Assembly: GCF_001507545.1 (NCBI RefSeq)
Contig: NZ_LQBP01000005.1
Coordinates: 186,001 to 250,000 of the forward strand
Direction: 5' to 3'
DNA from: Ruegeria profundi
Lineage (GTDB): Bacteria > Pseudomonadota > Alphaproteobacteria > Rhodobacterales > Rhodobacteraceae
Length of the DNA stretch: 64,000 bases
This document shows, one piece after another, positions 28,644 through 37,474 of the stretch (position 1 is the stretch's first letter; each line of letters opens with the position of its first letter). The translations under genes were made by a program, and so were the position numbers. Below the pieces are notes generated by a model, which made no database searches, had not been told where the DNA came from, and worked only from the letters and a program-made list of their open reading frames with translations.

Positions 28644-30902
28644 ATGACTCGCATCCCCACCAAGCAGGAGGTCCTTGACTGGATCTCGGCGAACCCCACC
28701 CTGACCTCGAAGCGCGATATCGCCAAGGCCTTTGGCATCAAGGGCGCGGATCGGATTGATCTGAAGCGCGTGCTCAAAGAGCTTGAGGCCGAAGGGCATC
28801 TGGAAAAGCGCAAGCGCAGCTACCGTGACCCGGACCGCCTGCCGCCGGTCAGCGTATTGCAGGTCAAGGCTCCGAACGAGGATGGAGACCTGTTCGCGCG
28901 CCCGCTGGAATGGCATGGCGAAGGGGTCGAGCCGATTGTTCTGATCGTCGCGCGCGCCAGTGACCCGGCGTTGGGCGAAGGCGACCGCATTCTGGCGCGC
29001 CTGACAGTGGTGCACGAAGCCGACCACAATTACGAGGCCCGCCTGATCCGCCGTATCGGGACCAATCCGCGCAAGATCGTCGGAATCTTTCGCAAAGCGG
29101 CTGAGGGCGGCCGGATCGTGCCTATCGACAAGGCGGGTTCAACCGAATGGCTCGTGCAGGATGGCGCAGTACTTGGGGCCAAGGATGGTGAATTGGTCGA
29201 GGCCGAACAGGCCGGACCCAAGAACCGCATGGGCCTGCCCCGCGCGCGTATTGTCGAACGGCTGGGTGATCCCACGGCCCCCAAGGCAGTATCCCTGATC
29301 GCAATCCATCAACATGGCATCCCCGACGACTTCCCCGATAAGGTGATTGACGAAGCCGATAAGGCCAAACCCGTCGGCCTAAAGGGGCGCGAAGACTTGC
29401 GGGACATGCCGCTGCTGACCATCGACCCGTCGGACGCGCGGGATCATGACGATGCGTGCTATGCCCACGCCGATGATGATCCGAAAAATCCCGGCGGCCA
29501 TGTGATCTGGGTCGCCATTGCCGATGTTGCGGCCTATGTATTGCCCGGCAGCGCGCTGGACCGCGAGGCGCGCAAACGCGGCAACTCCAGCTATTTTCCT
29601 GACCGTGTGGTGCCTATGCTGCCCGATCGTCTGTCGGGCGATCTGTGTTCGCTGCACGAAGGCGTTCCGCGCGCCTGTATTGCGGTGCGGATGCAGATCG
29701 ATGCCGAGGGCAATAAGATCGGCCACCGCTTTGTGCGCGGCCTTATGCGCTCTGCCGCGTCGCTGAACTATGCCGAGGTTCAAGAGGCCATCGACGGCAC
29801 CCCCAACGACCGAACCGGGCCGTTGTTAGAGCCTGTTCTTAAACCGCTCTATGCCGCCTATGCCGCACTGAAAAAGGCGCGGGCGGTTCGGCAACCGCTG
29901 GAACTTGATTTGCCGGAACGCAAGATTGTTCTCAGTGAAACGGGCAAAGTAACAAGCGTGGCCTTCCGCGAACGTCTTGATGCGCACAAACTGATTGAGG
30001 AATTCATGATCCTCGCCAATGTTGCGGCCGCCGAGACCCTGATCGCCCAGTGTCGCCCGCTGCTGTTCCGCGTGCATGAAGAACCCGCGCCCGAGAAACT
30101 GGAAAGTCTGCGGGAAACCGCCCAGGCGGCGGGGCTAAATCTGGCCAAGGGGCAGGTATTGCAAACCCGTCACCTGAACGCGCTGTTGAACGCGGCGGCG
30201 GGGACCGAAGATGCCGAGCTGATCAATTTGACCACCCTTCGATCAATGGCGCAGGCTTATTACAACCCCGAGAATTTCGGCCATTTCGGGCTGGCGCTGC
30301 GAAGCTATGCGCATTTTACTTCGCCCATTCGCCGTTATGCCGACCTTGTCGTACACCGGGCGCTGATCTCGGCTCATGGCTGGGGCAAGGACGGTTTGAC
30401 CGAAGATGAAATCGCCAGGCTGGAAGAGACGGCCACCCATATCTCGGATACGGAACGTCGCTCAATGATGGCGGAACGTGATACGACCGACCGTTATCTG
30501 GCTGCCTATCTCAGCGAACGCGTGGGCAATGAATTTACAGGCAGGATCAGCGGCATAGCCCGCTTTGGCGCATTCGTGAAGATGGATGAGACCGGTGCGG
30601 ATGGGTTGGTTCCCGTGCGGTCTTTGGGGCGTGAGTATTTTCATTTCGACCGCGAGGCCGGAACGCTTATGGGGTCGGACACCGGGCTGATCATCGCCAT
30701 TGGTCAGCGCGTTACTGTCCGTCTGACCGAGGCGACGCCTGTCACCGGTGGGCTGGAACTTGAACTGCTTTCGATTGATGATCAGGCATTGCCGCGCGGG
30801 CGCGGACCAAAAGGGCGGCCAACGCGGCGCAAGGCCGTCAGCACCAAACGCAAGAAAGATAAGATAAAACGCAAGGTCGAGCGCAAGCGGCGGGCCAGAT
30901 AG
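28644..30902 (+). CDS. rnr: Ribonuclease R
   Basis: Processive 3'-5' exoribonuclease of 752 aa that degrades structured RNA. Order: an N-terminal helix-turn-helix-like region (1-60), cold-shock domains (about 75-220), the RNB catalytic domain (about 255-580, with TIDPSDARDHDDA carrying the metal Asp residues), an S1 domain (about 630-715) and a strongly basic Lys/Arg-rich tail. Full length for the family. The ATG at 28644 starts right at the conserved N-terminal domain. Confidence 0.95.
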   Translation: MTRIPTKQEVLDWISANPTLTSKRDIAKAFGIKGADRIDLKRVLKELEAEGHLEKRKRSYRDPDRLPPVSVLQVKAPNEDGDLFARPLEWHGEGVEPIVLIVARASDPALGEGDRILARLTVVHEADHNYEARLIRRIGTNPRKIVGIFRKAAEGGRIVPIDKAGSTEWLVQDGAVLGAKDGELVEAEQAGPKNRMGLPRARIVERLGDPTAPKAVSLIAIHQHGIPDDFPDKVIDEADKAKPVGLKGREDLRDMPLLTIDPSDARDHDDACYAHADDDPKNPGGHVIWVAIADVAAYVLPGSALDREARKRGNSSYFPDRVVPMLPDRLSGDLCSLHEGVPRACIAVRMQIDAEGNKIGHRFVRGLMRSAASLNYAEVQEAIDGTPNDRTGPLLEPVLKPLYAAYAALKKARAVRQPLELDLPERKIVLSETGKVTSVAFRERLDAHKLIEEFMILANVAAAETLIAQCRPLLFRVHEEPAPEKLESLRETAQAAGLNLAKGQVLQTRHLNALLNAAAGTEDAELINLTTLRSMAQAYYNPENFGHFGLALRSYAHFTSPIRRYADLVVHRALISAHGWGKDGLTEDEIARLEETATHISDTERRSMMAERDTTDRYLAAYLSERVGNEFTGRISGIARFGAFVKMDETGADGLVPVRSLGREYFHFDREAGTLMGSDTGLIIAIGQRVTVRLTEATPVTGGLELELLSIDDQALPRGRGPKGRPTRRKAVSTKRKKDKIKRKVERKRRAR

Positions 30903-31004
30903 TGATTTGGCCGGTGTAAATTCGCGCAGTCCAAAATCATCAGCGCTTTGAGAAATTGCGGTTCTGCGCTATCCTGATCACGAGCAGTAATCAGGAATTT
31001 CGGA

Positions 31005-32303
31005 ATGCGTAAATGCGCAAGTGGCATCATAGCCGCTGCATTATGGGCATCCATTTTGCAGGCGGAAACCATCAATCAACCGGGTGAATTGACCTCTATT
31101 CAACTGGCCTCGGCAGATGTGACAGTGTCCATCAGACCAGTCGTGCGGCCATCAGCGAAGGAGTACCGGGTGTCGACCGAAGGAAACGCGCGGTTCCAGG
31201 CGTGGCTAGGGGCGTTTCGTGAACGTGCCGGTCAACAAGGCATTTCACACGCGACACTGGACCGGGCGCTGGCGGGCCTGACCTACGACAAAAAGGTCAT
31301 TGAACGGGATCGCAATCAGGCCGAGTTTTCCAAGCCCATCTGGGAATATCTGGACACGGCTGTTTCGGATAGGCGAATAGCGAACGGACGCGCCGGGCTG
31401 GAGCGTCATGACAGGATACTGACGCAGATTGAGGCGCGTTATGGCGTCGAGAAAGAGGTTGTGGCCGCGATCTGGGGGCTTGAAACCTCGTTCGGAACAT
31501 TCCGGGGCAATGATCACACGATCCGGTCGCTGGCCACTCTGGCCTTTGATGCGCGGCGGTCTCAGTTTTTCGAAGCGCAACTGATCGCGGCGCTACAGAT
31601 CATTCAAGCCGGCGATGTCAGCCCCCGCAATATGGTCGGCAGCTGGGCCGGTGCGATGGGGCACACGCAATTCATGCCCACTTCATACCTGGATCATGCG
31701 GTGGATTTCGACGGTGACGGGCGGCGCGATATCTGGTCCGAGGACCCAACGGATGCGCTGGCCTCCGCCGCTGCATATCTGGCGCGGCATGGGTGGACCA
31801 AGGGTCAGCCCTGGGGGATTGAGGTGCGGCTGCCCAAAGGCTTCGACTTTGCTACGGCCAAGCGGGACTATACCCTTTTGCCATCAGACTGGGCGGCGCG
31901 TGGGGTGGTTGGGCGCAACGGAAAACCGATCCCTGACCACGGGCGGGCCGCCATCCTGCTGCCTGCAGGCGGGCAGGGCGTTGCATTGATGATCTTTGAC
32001 AATTTCGGGGTCATTGAGAAATACAATGGCGCGGATGCTTACGTCATTGGAATTGGGCACCTGTCAGACCGTCTGGCTGGCCGCGCACCATTTAAGGGCG
32101 ATTGGCCACGCAGTGATCGGGTGCTGAGTTTCACCGAAAAAAAGGAACTGCAAACCCGCCTGACCCAGGCCGGATTTGACACGCAGGGCATTGATGGGCG
32201 CAACGGTCCAAACACGATCAACGCCGTGCGGGAATATCAACTGGCGCAGGGGCTGCTGCCAGACGGATACGCGAGCTTGAAGCTTTTGGAGCGGCTGCGT
32301 TAA
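31005..32303 (+). CDS. Lytic murein transglycosylase (MltB-like) with peptidoglycan-binding domain
   Basis: A 432-aa envelope enzyme that cleaves glycan strands to 1,6-anhydro ends. A short signal-like N-terminus (MRKCASGIIAAALWASILQAE) precedes an SLT_2 catalytic domain (about 60-360), whose catalytic Glu is in AAIWGLETSFGTFRGN near residue 164. The blocks MGHTQFMPTSYL and DGRRDIWSEDP are typical of MltB. The C-terminal 60 residues form a PG_binding_1 domain (LQTRLTQAGFD to NAVREYQLAQGLLPDG). Monocistronic. Confidence 0.9.
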   Translation: MRKCASGIIAAALWASILQAETINQPGELTSIQLASADVTVSIRPVVRPSAKEYRVSTEGNARFQAWLGAFRERAGQQGISHATLDRALAGLTYDKKVIERDRNQAEFSKPIWEYLDTAVSDRRIANGRAGLERHDRILTQIEARYGVEKEVVAAIWGLETSFGTFRGNDHTIRSLATLAFDARRSQFFEAQLIAALQIIQAGDVSPRNMVGSWAGAMGHTQFMPTSYLDHAVDFDGDGRRDIWSEDPTDALASAAAYLARHGWTKGQPWGIEVRLPKGFDFATAKRDYTLLPSDWAARGVVGRNGKPIPDHGRAAILLPAGGQGVALMIFDNFGVIEKYNGADAYVIGIGHLSDRLAGRAPFKGDWPRSDRVLSFTEKKELQTRLTQAGFDTQGIDGRNGPNTINAVREYQLAQGLLPDGYASLKLLERLR

Positions 32304-32546
32304 GAAATGAAGCGTCTCGCAAGCGGGACCGTTGTCCAAGGTGCTGCCCTGTCACTCATAGTCAGCGCCCCGCGAACGGGTTTTGGAACGTGGCGGGGTT
32401 GTCTGCCCCATTACGCGCTGTACGAAACGCTGTCACAAAGGATCGGAGAACCTGTCTCATGTGCGCCAGACTGTCGCCGTTCCTTGGTTGGTGCTGTCTT
32501 TTTTCAGAACGCACCTAGCTGTCTTCTCAAAGATGAGGAGACTTAG
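32304..32546 (+). other. Spacer without convincing gene
   Basis: Between the transglycosylase stop and the small membrane protein I see no supported gene. A 79-codon open frame starting at 32307 lacks a ribosome-binding site and has Cys/Arg/Ser-rich, unprotein-like composition, so it is not called. GATGAGGAG at its end is the ribosome-binding site of the next gene. Confidence 0.5.
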
Positions 32547-32783
32547 ATGAAAGACACATACGACACCGAAAGGCCGGACGCCGTCGCGCAATACAAACGC
32601 GAATGCCAGCAAGCCGAGAGGGTAAGAGTACGAAACGGTATTGTGGCCATGGCCGCTTTTGCGCCCCTGTGGCCAGCCGCAGACCCCAAAAGCCGCTTGG
32701 CCTATTTTAACCGCATAGCGCCTTTTGTGTTGATCGGAACGGTCGTCGCATTTGCGGGCATGGTGGCCTTGGGGCTTGTCTGA
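32547..32783 (+). CDS. Small single-pass membrane protein (78 aa)
   Basis: Unrecognised 78-aa protein. The N-terminal half is charged and soluble-looking (MKDTYDTERPDAVAQYKREC); one hydrophobic segment spans about 59-77 (IAPFVLIGTVVAFAGMVALG) near the C-terminus, giving a tail-anchored look. A middle stretch MAAFAPLWPAADP may be semi-buried. Good ribosome-binding site GAGGAG 9 nt upstream. A bidirectional terminator follows. Its acidic-then-hydrophobic layout suggests a membrane accessory protein, but no partner is evident. Confidence 0.68.
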   Translation: MKDTYDTERPDAVAQYKRECQQAERVRVRNGIVAMAAFAPLWPAADPKSRLAYFNRIAPFVLIGTVVAFAGMVALGLV

Positions 32784-32850
32784 AGCCTTTGGTAGATCCT
32801 GTGCCGTGGTGACCCTGCGTGGCTAACATGATCCACGGTTTAGCATCAAT

Positions 32851-32880
32851 AAAGGCGGCGTTTTAGCGCCGCCTTTCTGT
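32851..32880. terminator. Bidirectional terminator
   Basis: Perfect 10-bp stem AAAGGCGGCG (32851-32860) with CGCCGCCTTT (32867-32876) and a 6-nt loop. It lies between the convergent 78-aa gene and the aminotransferase gene, so it can serve both strands, the stem ends supplying the T/A runs. Confidence 0.8.
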
Positions 32881-32897
32881 TATGTAAGGATGTCGAT

Positions 32898-34295
32898 TTA
32901 GGACGCCGCCTTCATCAACCCTTGATCGATAATGTCCTTCTGCGCCTCGTCCAGTGATTTGTGAATACGCACAAACATCTCGTCGATATCCGAAGGGGTC
33001 AGGATCAGCGGGGGCGAGATGATCATCCGGTCGCCCACATGGCGCATGATCAGGTTGTTAGAAAAACAGCGGTCGCGGCAAACGTAGCCAACCGTACCGG
33101 GCGCAGAGGCAAACTTGGCGCGGCTGGCCTTGTCCGGCGTCAAGGCGATGGATGCCATCATCCCGACGATTTTGGCTTCGCCAACCAATGGATGATCGAC
33201 CAGAGCCTCCCATTTCTCTTTGAGGTAGGGCGCAGCCACATCGCGGACGTGATCGACGATCTTTTCCTCTTCGAGAATGCGTAGGTTTTCCAATGCCACA
33301 GCAGCGGCGACCGGGTGACCGGAATAGGTATAGCCGTGGTTGAATTCGGTGCCACCGATGACCTCGGCAATCTCATCATTGACGATGGACCCGCCGATCG
33401 GCGCGTAGCCCGAGCTGAGACCCTTGGCGATGGTCATGATATGCGGCTTGATCCCCACGGTTTGCGAACCGAACCAGTTGCCGGTGCGACCGAAACCGCA
33501 AATCACCTCATCCGCGATCAGCAGGATATCGTATTTGTCGCATATACGCTGAACTTCGGGCCAGTACGTATCGGGTGCTACGATCACGCCGCCCGCGCCC
33601 TGCACGGGTTCGGCGATAAAGGCTGCGACGCGGTTTTCGCCCAGTTCCTGAATGGCTTCTTCCAACTCGCGCGCGCGGGCCAAGCCGAAGTCCTCGGGCG
33701 TCATGTCGCCACCTTCGGCCCACCAGTTCGGCTGGTTGATATGGTGGATATTCGGGATCGGGATACCACCCTGCGCATGCATCCCCGCCATACCGCCCAG
33801 CGAGGCCGAACCCACCGATGAGCCGTGGTAGGCATTGTGGCGGCTGATAATGATGTTCTTGTCTGGTTGGCCCTTCTCGGCCCAATATGTGCGCACGAGG
33901 CGGATATTTGTGTCATTCGCCTCGGACCCGCCGGCGGCAAAGAAGACGTGGTTCAGATCACCGGGCGCAAGATCGGCCAGCTTTTTGGCCAGCGCGATGG
34001 CAGGCACGTGGGTCGTCTTGAAGAATGTGTTGTAATAGGGCAGCTCACGCATTTGGCGATATGCAGCCTCGGCCAGTTCATCGCGGCCATAGCCGACATT
34101 GACGCACCACAGACCGGCCATGGCGTCAAGAATCTGCTCACCATTGCTGTCTGTCAGATAGACGCCATTCGCGCGGGTGATCACACGGGCCCCTTCTTTA
34201 CCAAGCGCGCCGTTGGCTGAAAACGGGTGCATGTGATGGGCGGCATCCAGCGCCTGCAATTCGGCGGTGGGCATGTGGTTGGTGATGGTGGACAT
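32898..34295 (-). CDS. spuC: Putrescine-pyruvate aminotransferase-like (class III)
   Basis: PLP-dependent omega-aminotransferase of 465 aa. The PLP lysine is K291 (MTIAKGLSSGYAP) and the cofactor Asp is D262 (LIADEVICGFGR). The N-terminal block ILDAMAGLWCVNVGYGR and the run AFIAEPVQGAGGVIV are very close to Pseudomonas SpuC, which converts putrescine and pyruvate to 4-aminobutanal and alanine. Context backs this: a GntR regulator upstream and divergent potFGHI. Taurine- or beta-alanine-pyruvate transaminases are the main alternatives. Confidence 0.83.
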   Translation of the reverse strand: MSTITNHMPTAELQALDAAHHMHPFSANGALGKEGARVITRANGVYLTDSNGEQILDAMAGLWCVNVGYGRDELAEAAYRQMRELPYYNTFFKTTHVPAIALAKKLADLAPGDLNHVFFAAGGSEANDTNIRLVRTYWAEKGQPDKNIIISRHNAYHGSSVGSASLGGMAGMHAQGGIPIPNIHHINQPNWWAEGGDMTPEDFGLARARELEEAIQELGENRVAAFIAEPVQGAGGVIVAPDTYWPEVQRICDKYDILLIADEVICGFGRTGNWFGSQTVGIKPHIMTIAKGLSSGYAPIGGSIVNDEIAEVIGGTEFNHGYTYSGHPVAAAVALENLRILEEEKIVDHVRDVAAPYLKEKWEALVDHPLVGEAKIVGMMASIALTPDKASRAKFASAPGTVGYVCRDRCFSNNLIMRHVGDRMIISPPLILTPSDIDEMFVRIHKSLDEAQKDIIDQGLMKAAS

Positions 34296-34333
34296 CCGGA
34301 AATCTCCTGCAAGAGCGGTTGGCGTTCACAATA

Positions 34334-34342
34334 TGATCAAAT
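34334..34342. promoter_or_regulatory. TGATCAAAT element upstream of spuC
   Basis: One of three TGATCAAAT copies in the putrescine island. It lies 39 nt upstream of the spuC-like start, in the short spacer behind the GntR gene. A candidate operator for the FCD-type GntR protein; inference. Confidence 0.45.
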
Positions 34343-34351
34343 TTTTCCGTG

Positions 34352-35053
34352 TCAATCGAATCGCGTGGGCTGAGCATCGGTCAGCGCCTCGGCCATCAGC
34401 TCCATCCCCTGTTCGATGTCCTGTGCAGTCGCTCTGGCAACTCCATCGGCGTTACGTGCGCGCAGTGCTTCGATGATATCCTTGTGGCGATCTGGTAGGC
34501 TTTGCGTACCGAACCGACCGCAAACCACCCGCAGCGATGGCCCGAATCTGAGCCAGAGCCGCTCGGCCAAGTCACTGAGAATCGGGGCATGGGCGTAGGA
34601 ATACAACGTCTCGTGAAACGCGTGGTTCAGATGCAGGTAGCCACTGACGTCCCCATCTGCAATTGTGCCGTCCAGACGTTGGTCGATACGCTCAAGATCG
34701 TCGATATCAGTGCTGTTCACATTTTCGGTCGCGCGCTTCGAAAGCTCTGATTCTATTGAAATTCTGGCGAAAATCATCTGCTCAACGTCACCAGATGACA
34801 ACAACGGCACGCTGACCCTGCGATTGCCTTGAAACACCAGCGCACCGTCCGAGATCAGACGGCGGATCGCTTCGCGCACCGGGGTCATTCCGACCCCGAG
34901 TGATTCCGTCAAACCCTGGATCGTGACAGGTTGGCCGGGCACCAGCTCACCAAACATGATCTGTGCTTTGAGAGTTTGATAGACCTGTTCATGTGCTGGC
35001 CTTTTTTCAGCCTCTTCCAACGCGGCCGATGCCTTATTTTTGATCAAATCCAA
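34352..35053 (-). CDS. GntR-family regulator with FCD domain
   Basis: A 233-aa FadR-subfamily regulator: winged helix about 18-85 (AHEQVYQTLKAQIMFGELVPG, then GVGMTPVREAIRRLISDGAL) and an all-helical FCD ligand domain about 95-220 with His-rich metal/ligand positions (HLNHAFHETLY). Start uncertain: the frame offers TTG at 35053 or 35047 and no ATG that keeps the DNA-binding domain; TTG 35053 is preceded by GGAAACAGGG. It lies between spuC and the divergent pot genes and most likely regulates both in response to a polyamine or its product. A TGATCAAATC element overlaps its own start. Confidence 0.87.
   Translation of the reverse strand: MDLIKNKASAALEEAEKRPAHEQVYQTLKAQIMFGELVPGQPVTIQGLTESLGVGMTPVREAIRRLISDGALVFQGNRRVSVPLLSSGDVEQMIFARISIESELSKRATENVNSTDIDDLERIDQRLDGTIADGDVSGYLHLNHAFHETLYSYAHAPILSDLAERLWLRFGPSLRVVCGRFGTQSLPDRHKDIIEALRARNADGVARATAQDIEQGMELMAEALTDAQPTRFD
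35041..35050. promoter_or_regulatory. TGATCAAATC element at the GntR gene start
   Basis: Within TTTGATCAAA, a perfect 10-bp palindrome covering the first codons of the regulator gene. The same ten bases recur at 35141-35150, exactly 100 bp away. Placement suggests autorepression; binding is inferred. Confidence 0.5.
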
Positions 35054-35140
35054 TTGGTTTGCCCTGTTTCCAATTAAGGTGACTTGTCAGGTATCTGACC
35101 TCGTGAAACCATACGCATGTTCGGAGGAAAACGCAAAACT

Positions 35141-35150
35141 TGATCAAATC
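35141..35150. promoter_or_regulatory. TGATCAAATC element upstream of potF
   Basis: Second exact copy of the ten-base element, 44 nt upstream of the potF ATG, where a repressor could block the pot promoter. It contains the palindrome TTGATCAA. Confidence 0.5.
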
Positions 35151-35193
35151 ACAAAAAACGGGAAAATACCCTTACACTTGCAGGGAGAAAAAA

Positions 35194-36279
35194 ATGTCAA
35201 TCAAAACGCTGAGCATGACTGCGGTCATCGCATTGGGGACGTCGGCGGCTTTCGCCGAAGAGGTGCGCGTATACAACTGGTCCGACTATATCGACGAAGA
35301 CCTTCTTGAGAAGTTCGAACAGGAAACCGGCCTGACGCTGATTTATGACGTGTTCGACAGCAATGAGGTTCTGGAAACCAAGATGCTGGCCGGCGGGTCA
35401 GGGTATGATGTGGTAGTGCCGTCCGGTACATTCCTGCAGCGCCAGATTCAGGCTGGCGCGTTTCAGGAGCTTGATCAGTCTAAGCTGTCGAATTCCGGCA
35501 ACCTGTGGGACGTGATCCAAGAGCGTACGGCGGGCTATGACCCCAACAACGCATATTCAATCAACTACATGTGGGGAACGACCGGCCTTGGTGTGAACGT
35601 CGACAAGGTCAAAGAGGCGCTGGGCGAGGACGTTGCACTCAACAGCATGGACTTGGTTCTGAAGCCTGAGAACATGGAAAAGCTGGCCTCGTGCGGGGTG
35701 CATTTCCTGGATGCTCCGTCCGAGATCATTCCGATGGCCTTGCAATATATCGGTGAAGACCCGGACAGCCATGACACGGATGTCATTGCAAAAACCGAAG
35801 AGGTTTTGATGGGCGTGCGCCCACATATCCAAAAATTCCACAGCTCGGAATACATAAACGCCCTGGCCAACGGCGATATCTGTGTCGCTGTCGGTTGGTC
35901 GGGTGATATTTTGCAGGCGCGGGATCGCGCGGCCGAGGCTGACAACGGCGTGAACATTGAATATCACCCCTTCGCCGAAGGATCGCTGATGTGGTTCGAC
36001 CAGATGGCCATTCCGGTGGATGCCCCGAACCCGGAAGGTGCACATAAGTTCCTGGATTTCATTCTGGATGCCAACAACATGGCGGCCGCATCGAACTATG
36101 TGTATTACGCGAACGGCAACAAGGCCTCGCAAGAGTTCCTTGAAGAAGATGTAATCGGTGATCCGGCGATCTATCCGGACGATGCGACCATGCAAAACCT
36201 GTATATCACGACGCCTTACCCGTCCAAAACACAGCGGGTCGTGACCCGTCTTTGGACCAAGATCAAATCCGGCACCTGA
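35194..36279 (+). CDS. potF: Putrescine/polyamine ABC transporter, periplasmic binding protein
   Basis: A 361-aa type II binding protein with a signal peptide (cleavage after SAAFA, about residue 22). The mature start EVRVYNWSDYID has the Trp-Ser-Asp polyamine contacts seen in PotF/PotD; GSGYDVVVPSG, VGWSGD and the EGSLMWFDQMAIP block match the remaining ligand residues. It captures putrescine (possibly spermidine) for PotGHI. The ATG at 35194 follows GGGAGAAAAA. A strong terminator separates it from potG, which would raise its level over the membrane components. Confidence 0.93.
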   Translation: MSIKTLSMTAVIALGTSAAFAEEVRVYNWSDYIDEDLLEKFEQETGLTLIYDVFDSNEVLETKMLAGGSGYDVVVPSGTFLQRQIQAGAFQELDQSKLSNSGNLWDVIQERTAGYDPNNAYSINYMWGTTGLGVNVDKVKEALGEDVALNSMDLVLKPENMEKLASCGVHFLDAPSEIIPMALQYIGEDPDSHDTDVIAKTEEVLMGVRPHIQKFHSSEYINALANGDICVAVGWSGDILQARDRAAEADNGVNIEYHPFAEGSLMWFDQMAIPVDAPNPEGAHKFLDFILDANNMAAASNYVYYANGNKASQEFLEEDVIGDPAIYPDDATMQNLYITTPYPSKTQRVVTRLWTKIKSGT

Positions 36280-36294
36280 TCTGATTTGTTCATG

Positions 36295-36321
36295 CAAGGC
36301 GGCCTGGCCGCCTTGTTTTTT
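36295..36321 (+). terminator. Terminator between potF and potG
   Basis: Perfect 9-bp stem CAAGGCGGC (36295-36303) / GCCGCCTTG (36307-36315), 3-nt loop, then six T. It is inside an operon, 15 nt after potF and 25 nt before potG, and so probably attenuates rather than fully ends transcription. Confidence 0.88.
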
Positions 36322-36346
36322 ACCAGATTGTCGAACGGGGGCTGTA

Positions 36347-37474
36347 GTGAACTCTGACGTCTTTGCGCCGTGGGAAGACCCGCAGGCGAAACCTTTGATC
36401 CAGTTCCGGAATGTTACCAAGCGCTTTGGCGACTTCACGGCCATCGACGACCTGTCTCTGGATATTTTCGAGCGTGAGTTTTTTGCGCTGCTGGGGCCTT
36501 CGGGCTGCGGCAAAACCACCATGATGCGGATGCTGGCGGGATTCGAAAAACCGACCGAGGGGCGCATCATTCTGGGCGGGCAGGACATTGACCCGATCCC
36601 GCCGAACAAAAGGGCGGTCAACATGATGTTCCAGTCCTACGCGCTGTTCCCGCACCTCAGCGTCCGGGACAACATCGCGTTTGGCCTGCGCAGGGACAAC
36701 ATGCCCAAGCATGATCTTGAAGATCGCGTCGAAGAAATGTTGCGACTGACACGGTTAGAGCGGTTTGCCCGACGAAAACCGCATCAGATTTCGGGCGGGC
36801 AACGGCAAAGGGTGGCGCTGGCGCGGTCTTTGGCCAAGGCGCCGAAGCTGCTGTTGCTGGATGAACCACTGGGTGCGCTGGACAAGAAATTGCGGCAGGA
36901 TACGCAGTTTGAACTGATGGACATTCAGGAAAAGACCGGCACGACCTTCGTGATCGTCACCCATGACCAAGAAGAAGCCATGACCGTGGCCAGCCGCGTT
37001 GCGGTGATGGATCAGGGCAAGCTGATGCAGGTGGCGACGCCGGACAAGATCTACGAAAGCCCGAACTCGGTCTACGTGGCGGATTTCATCGGTGATGTGA
37101 ACATCATCGAAGGCCGGGCCACGGCGAACGGAGACGAAACCTATCAGGTCGACTGGGCCGAGGGGCAGGCACCGCTGACTGCGACGTCAGCCACCGGGTT
37201 TTCGAACGGACAGACCTGTCACCTTGCCATCCGGCCCGAAAAGGTGACGATCTCGGTAGATCGCCCGGCAGATGCGATCAACGCGGTGCAAGGCAAGGTG
37301 CATGACATCGCCTATCTGGGCAACCTGTCCACCTATCATGTCGCACTGCCGAACGGCACGATCATCAAGGCGCAGACGGCCAATACCCGCCGCATCTCGC
37401 GCCGGTCCTTTACGTGGGAAGACCCGGTCTGGCTGTCCTGGACAGCGACGGCCGCGGTTCTGCTGGTCGACTGA
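36347..37474 (+). CDS. potG: Polyamine ABC transporter ATPase
   Basis: A 375-aa ABC ATPase. Walker A GPSGCGKTT is near residue 50, the signature SGGQRQRVALARS near 148, Walker B LLLLDEPLGALD near 167 and the H-loop TFVIVTHDQ near 205. A C-terminal TOBE domain (from about 290) identifies it as the MalK/PotA-like type. The best start is GTG 36347. Stop and potH start overlap (TGATG). Confidence 0.94.
   Translation: MNSDVFAPWEDPQAKPLIQFRNVTKRFGDFTAIDDLSLDIFEREFFALLGPSGCGKTTMMRMLAGFEKPTEGRIILGGQDIDPIPPNKRAVNMMFQSYALFPHLSVRDNIAFGLRRDNMPKHDLEDRVEEMLRLTRLERFARRKPHQISGGQRQRVALARSLAKAPKLLLLDEPLGALDKKLRQDTQFELMDIQEKTGTTFVIVTHDQEEAMTVASRVAVMDQGKLMQVATPDKIYESPNSVYVADFIGDVNIIEGRATANGDETYQVDWAEGQAPLTATSATGFSNGQTCHLAIRPEKVTISVDRPADAINAVQGKVHDIAYLGNLSTYHVALPNGTIIKAQTANTRRISRRSFTWEDPVWLSWTATAAVLLVD

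Noticed and set aside
35557..36624. A 355-codon leftward frame across potF and potG
   Set aside because: Crosses the end of potF, a strong terminator and the potG start, and shows no domain.
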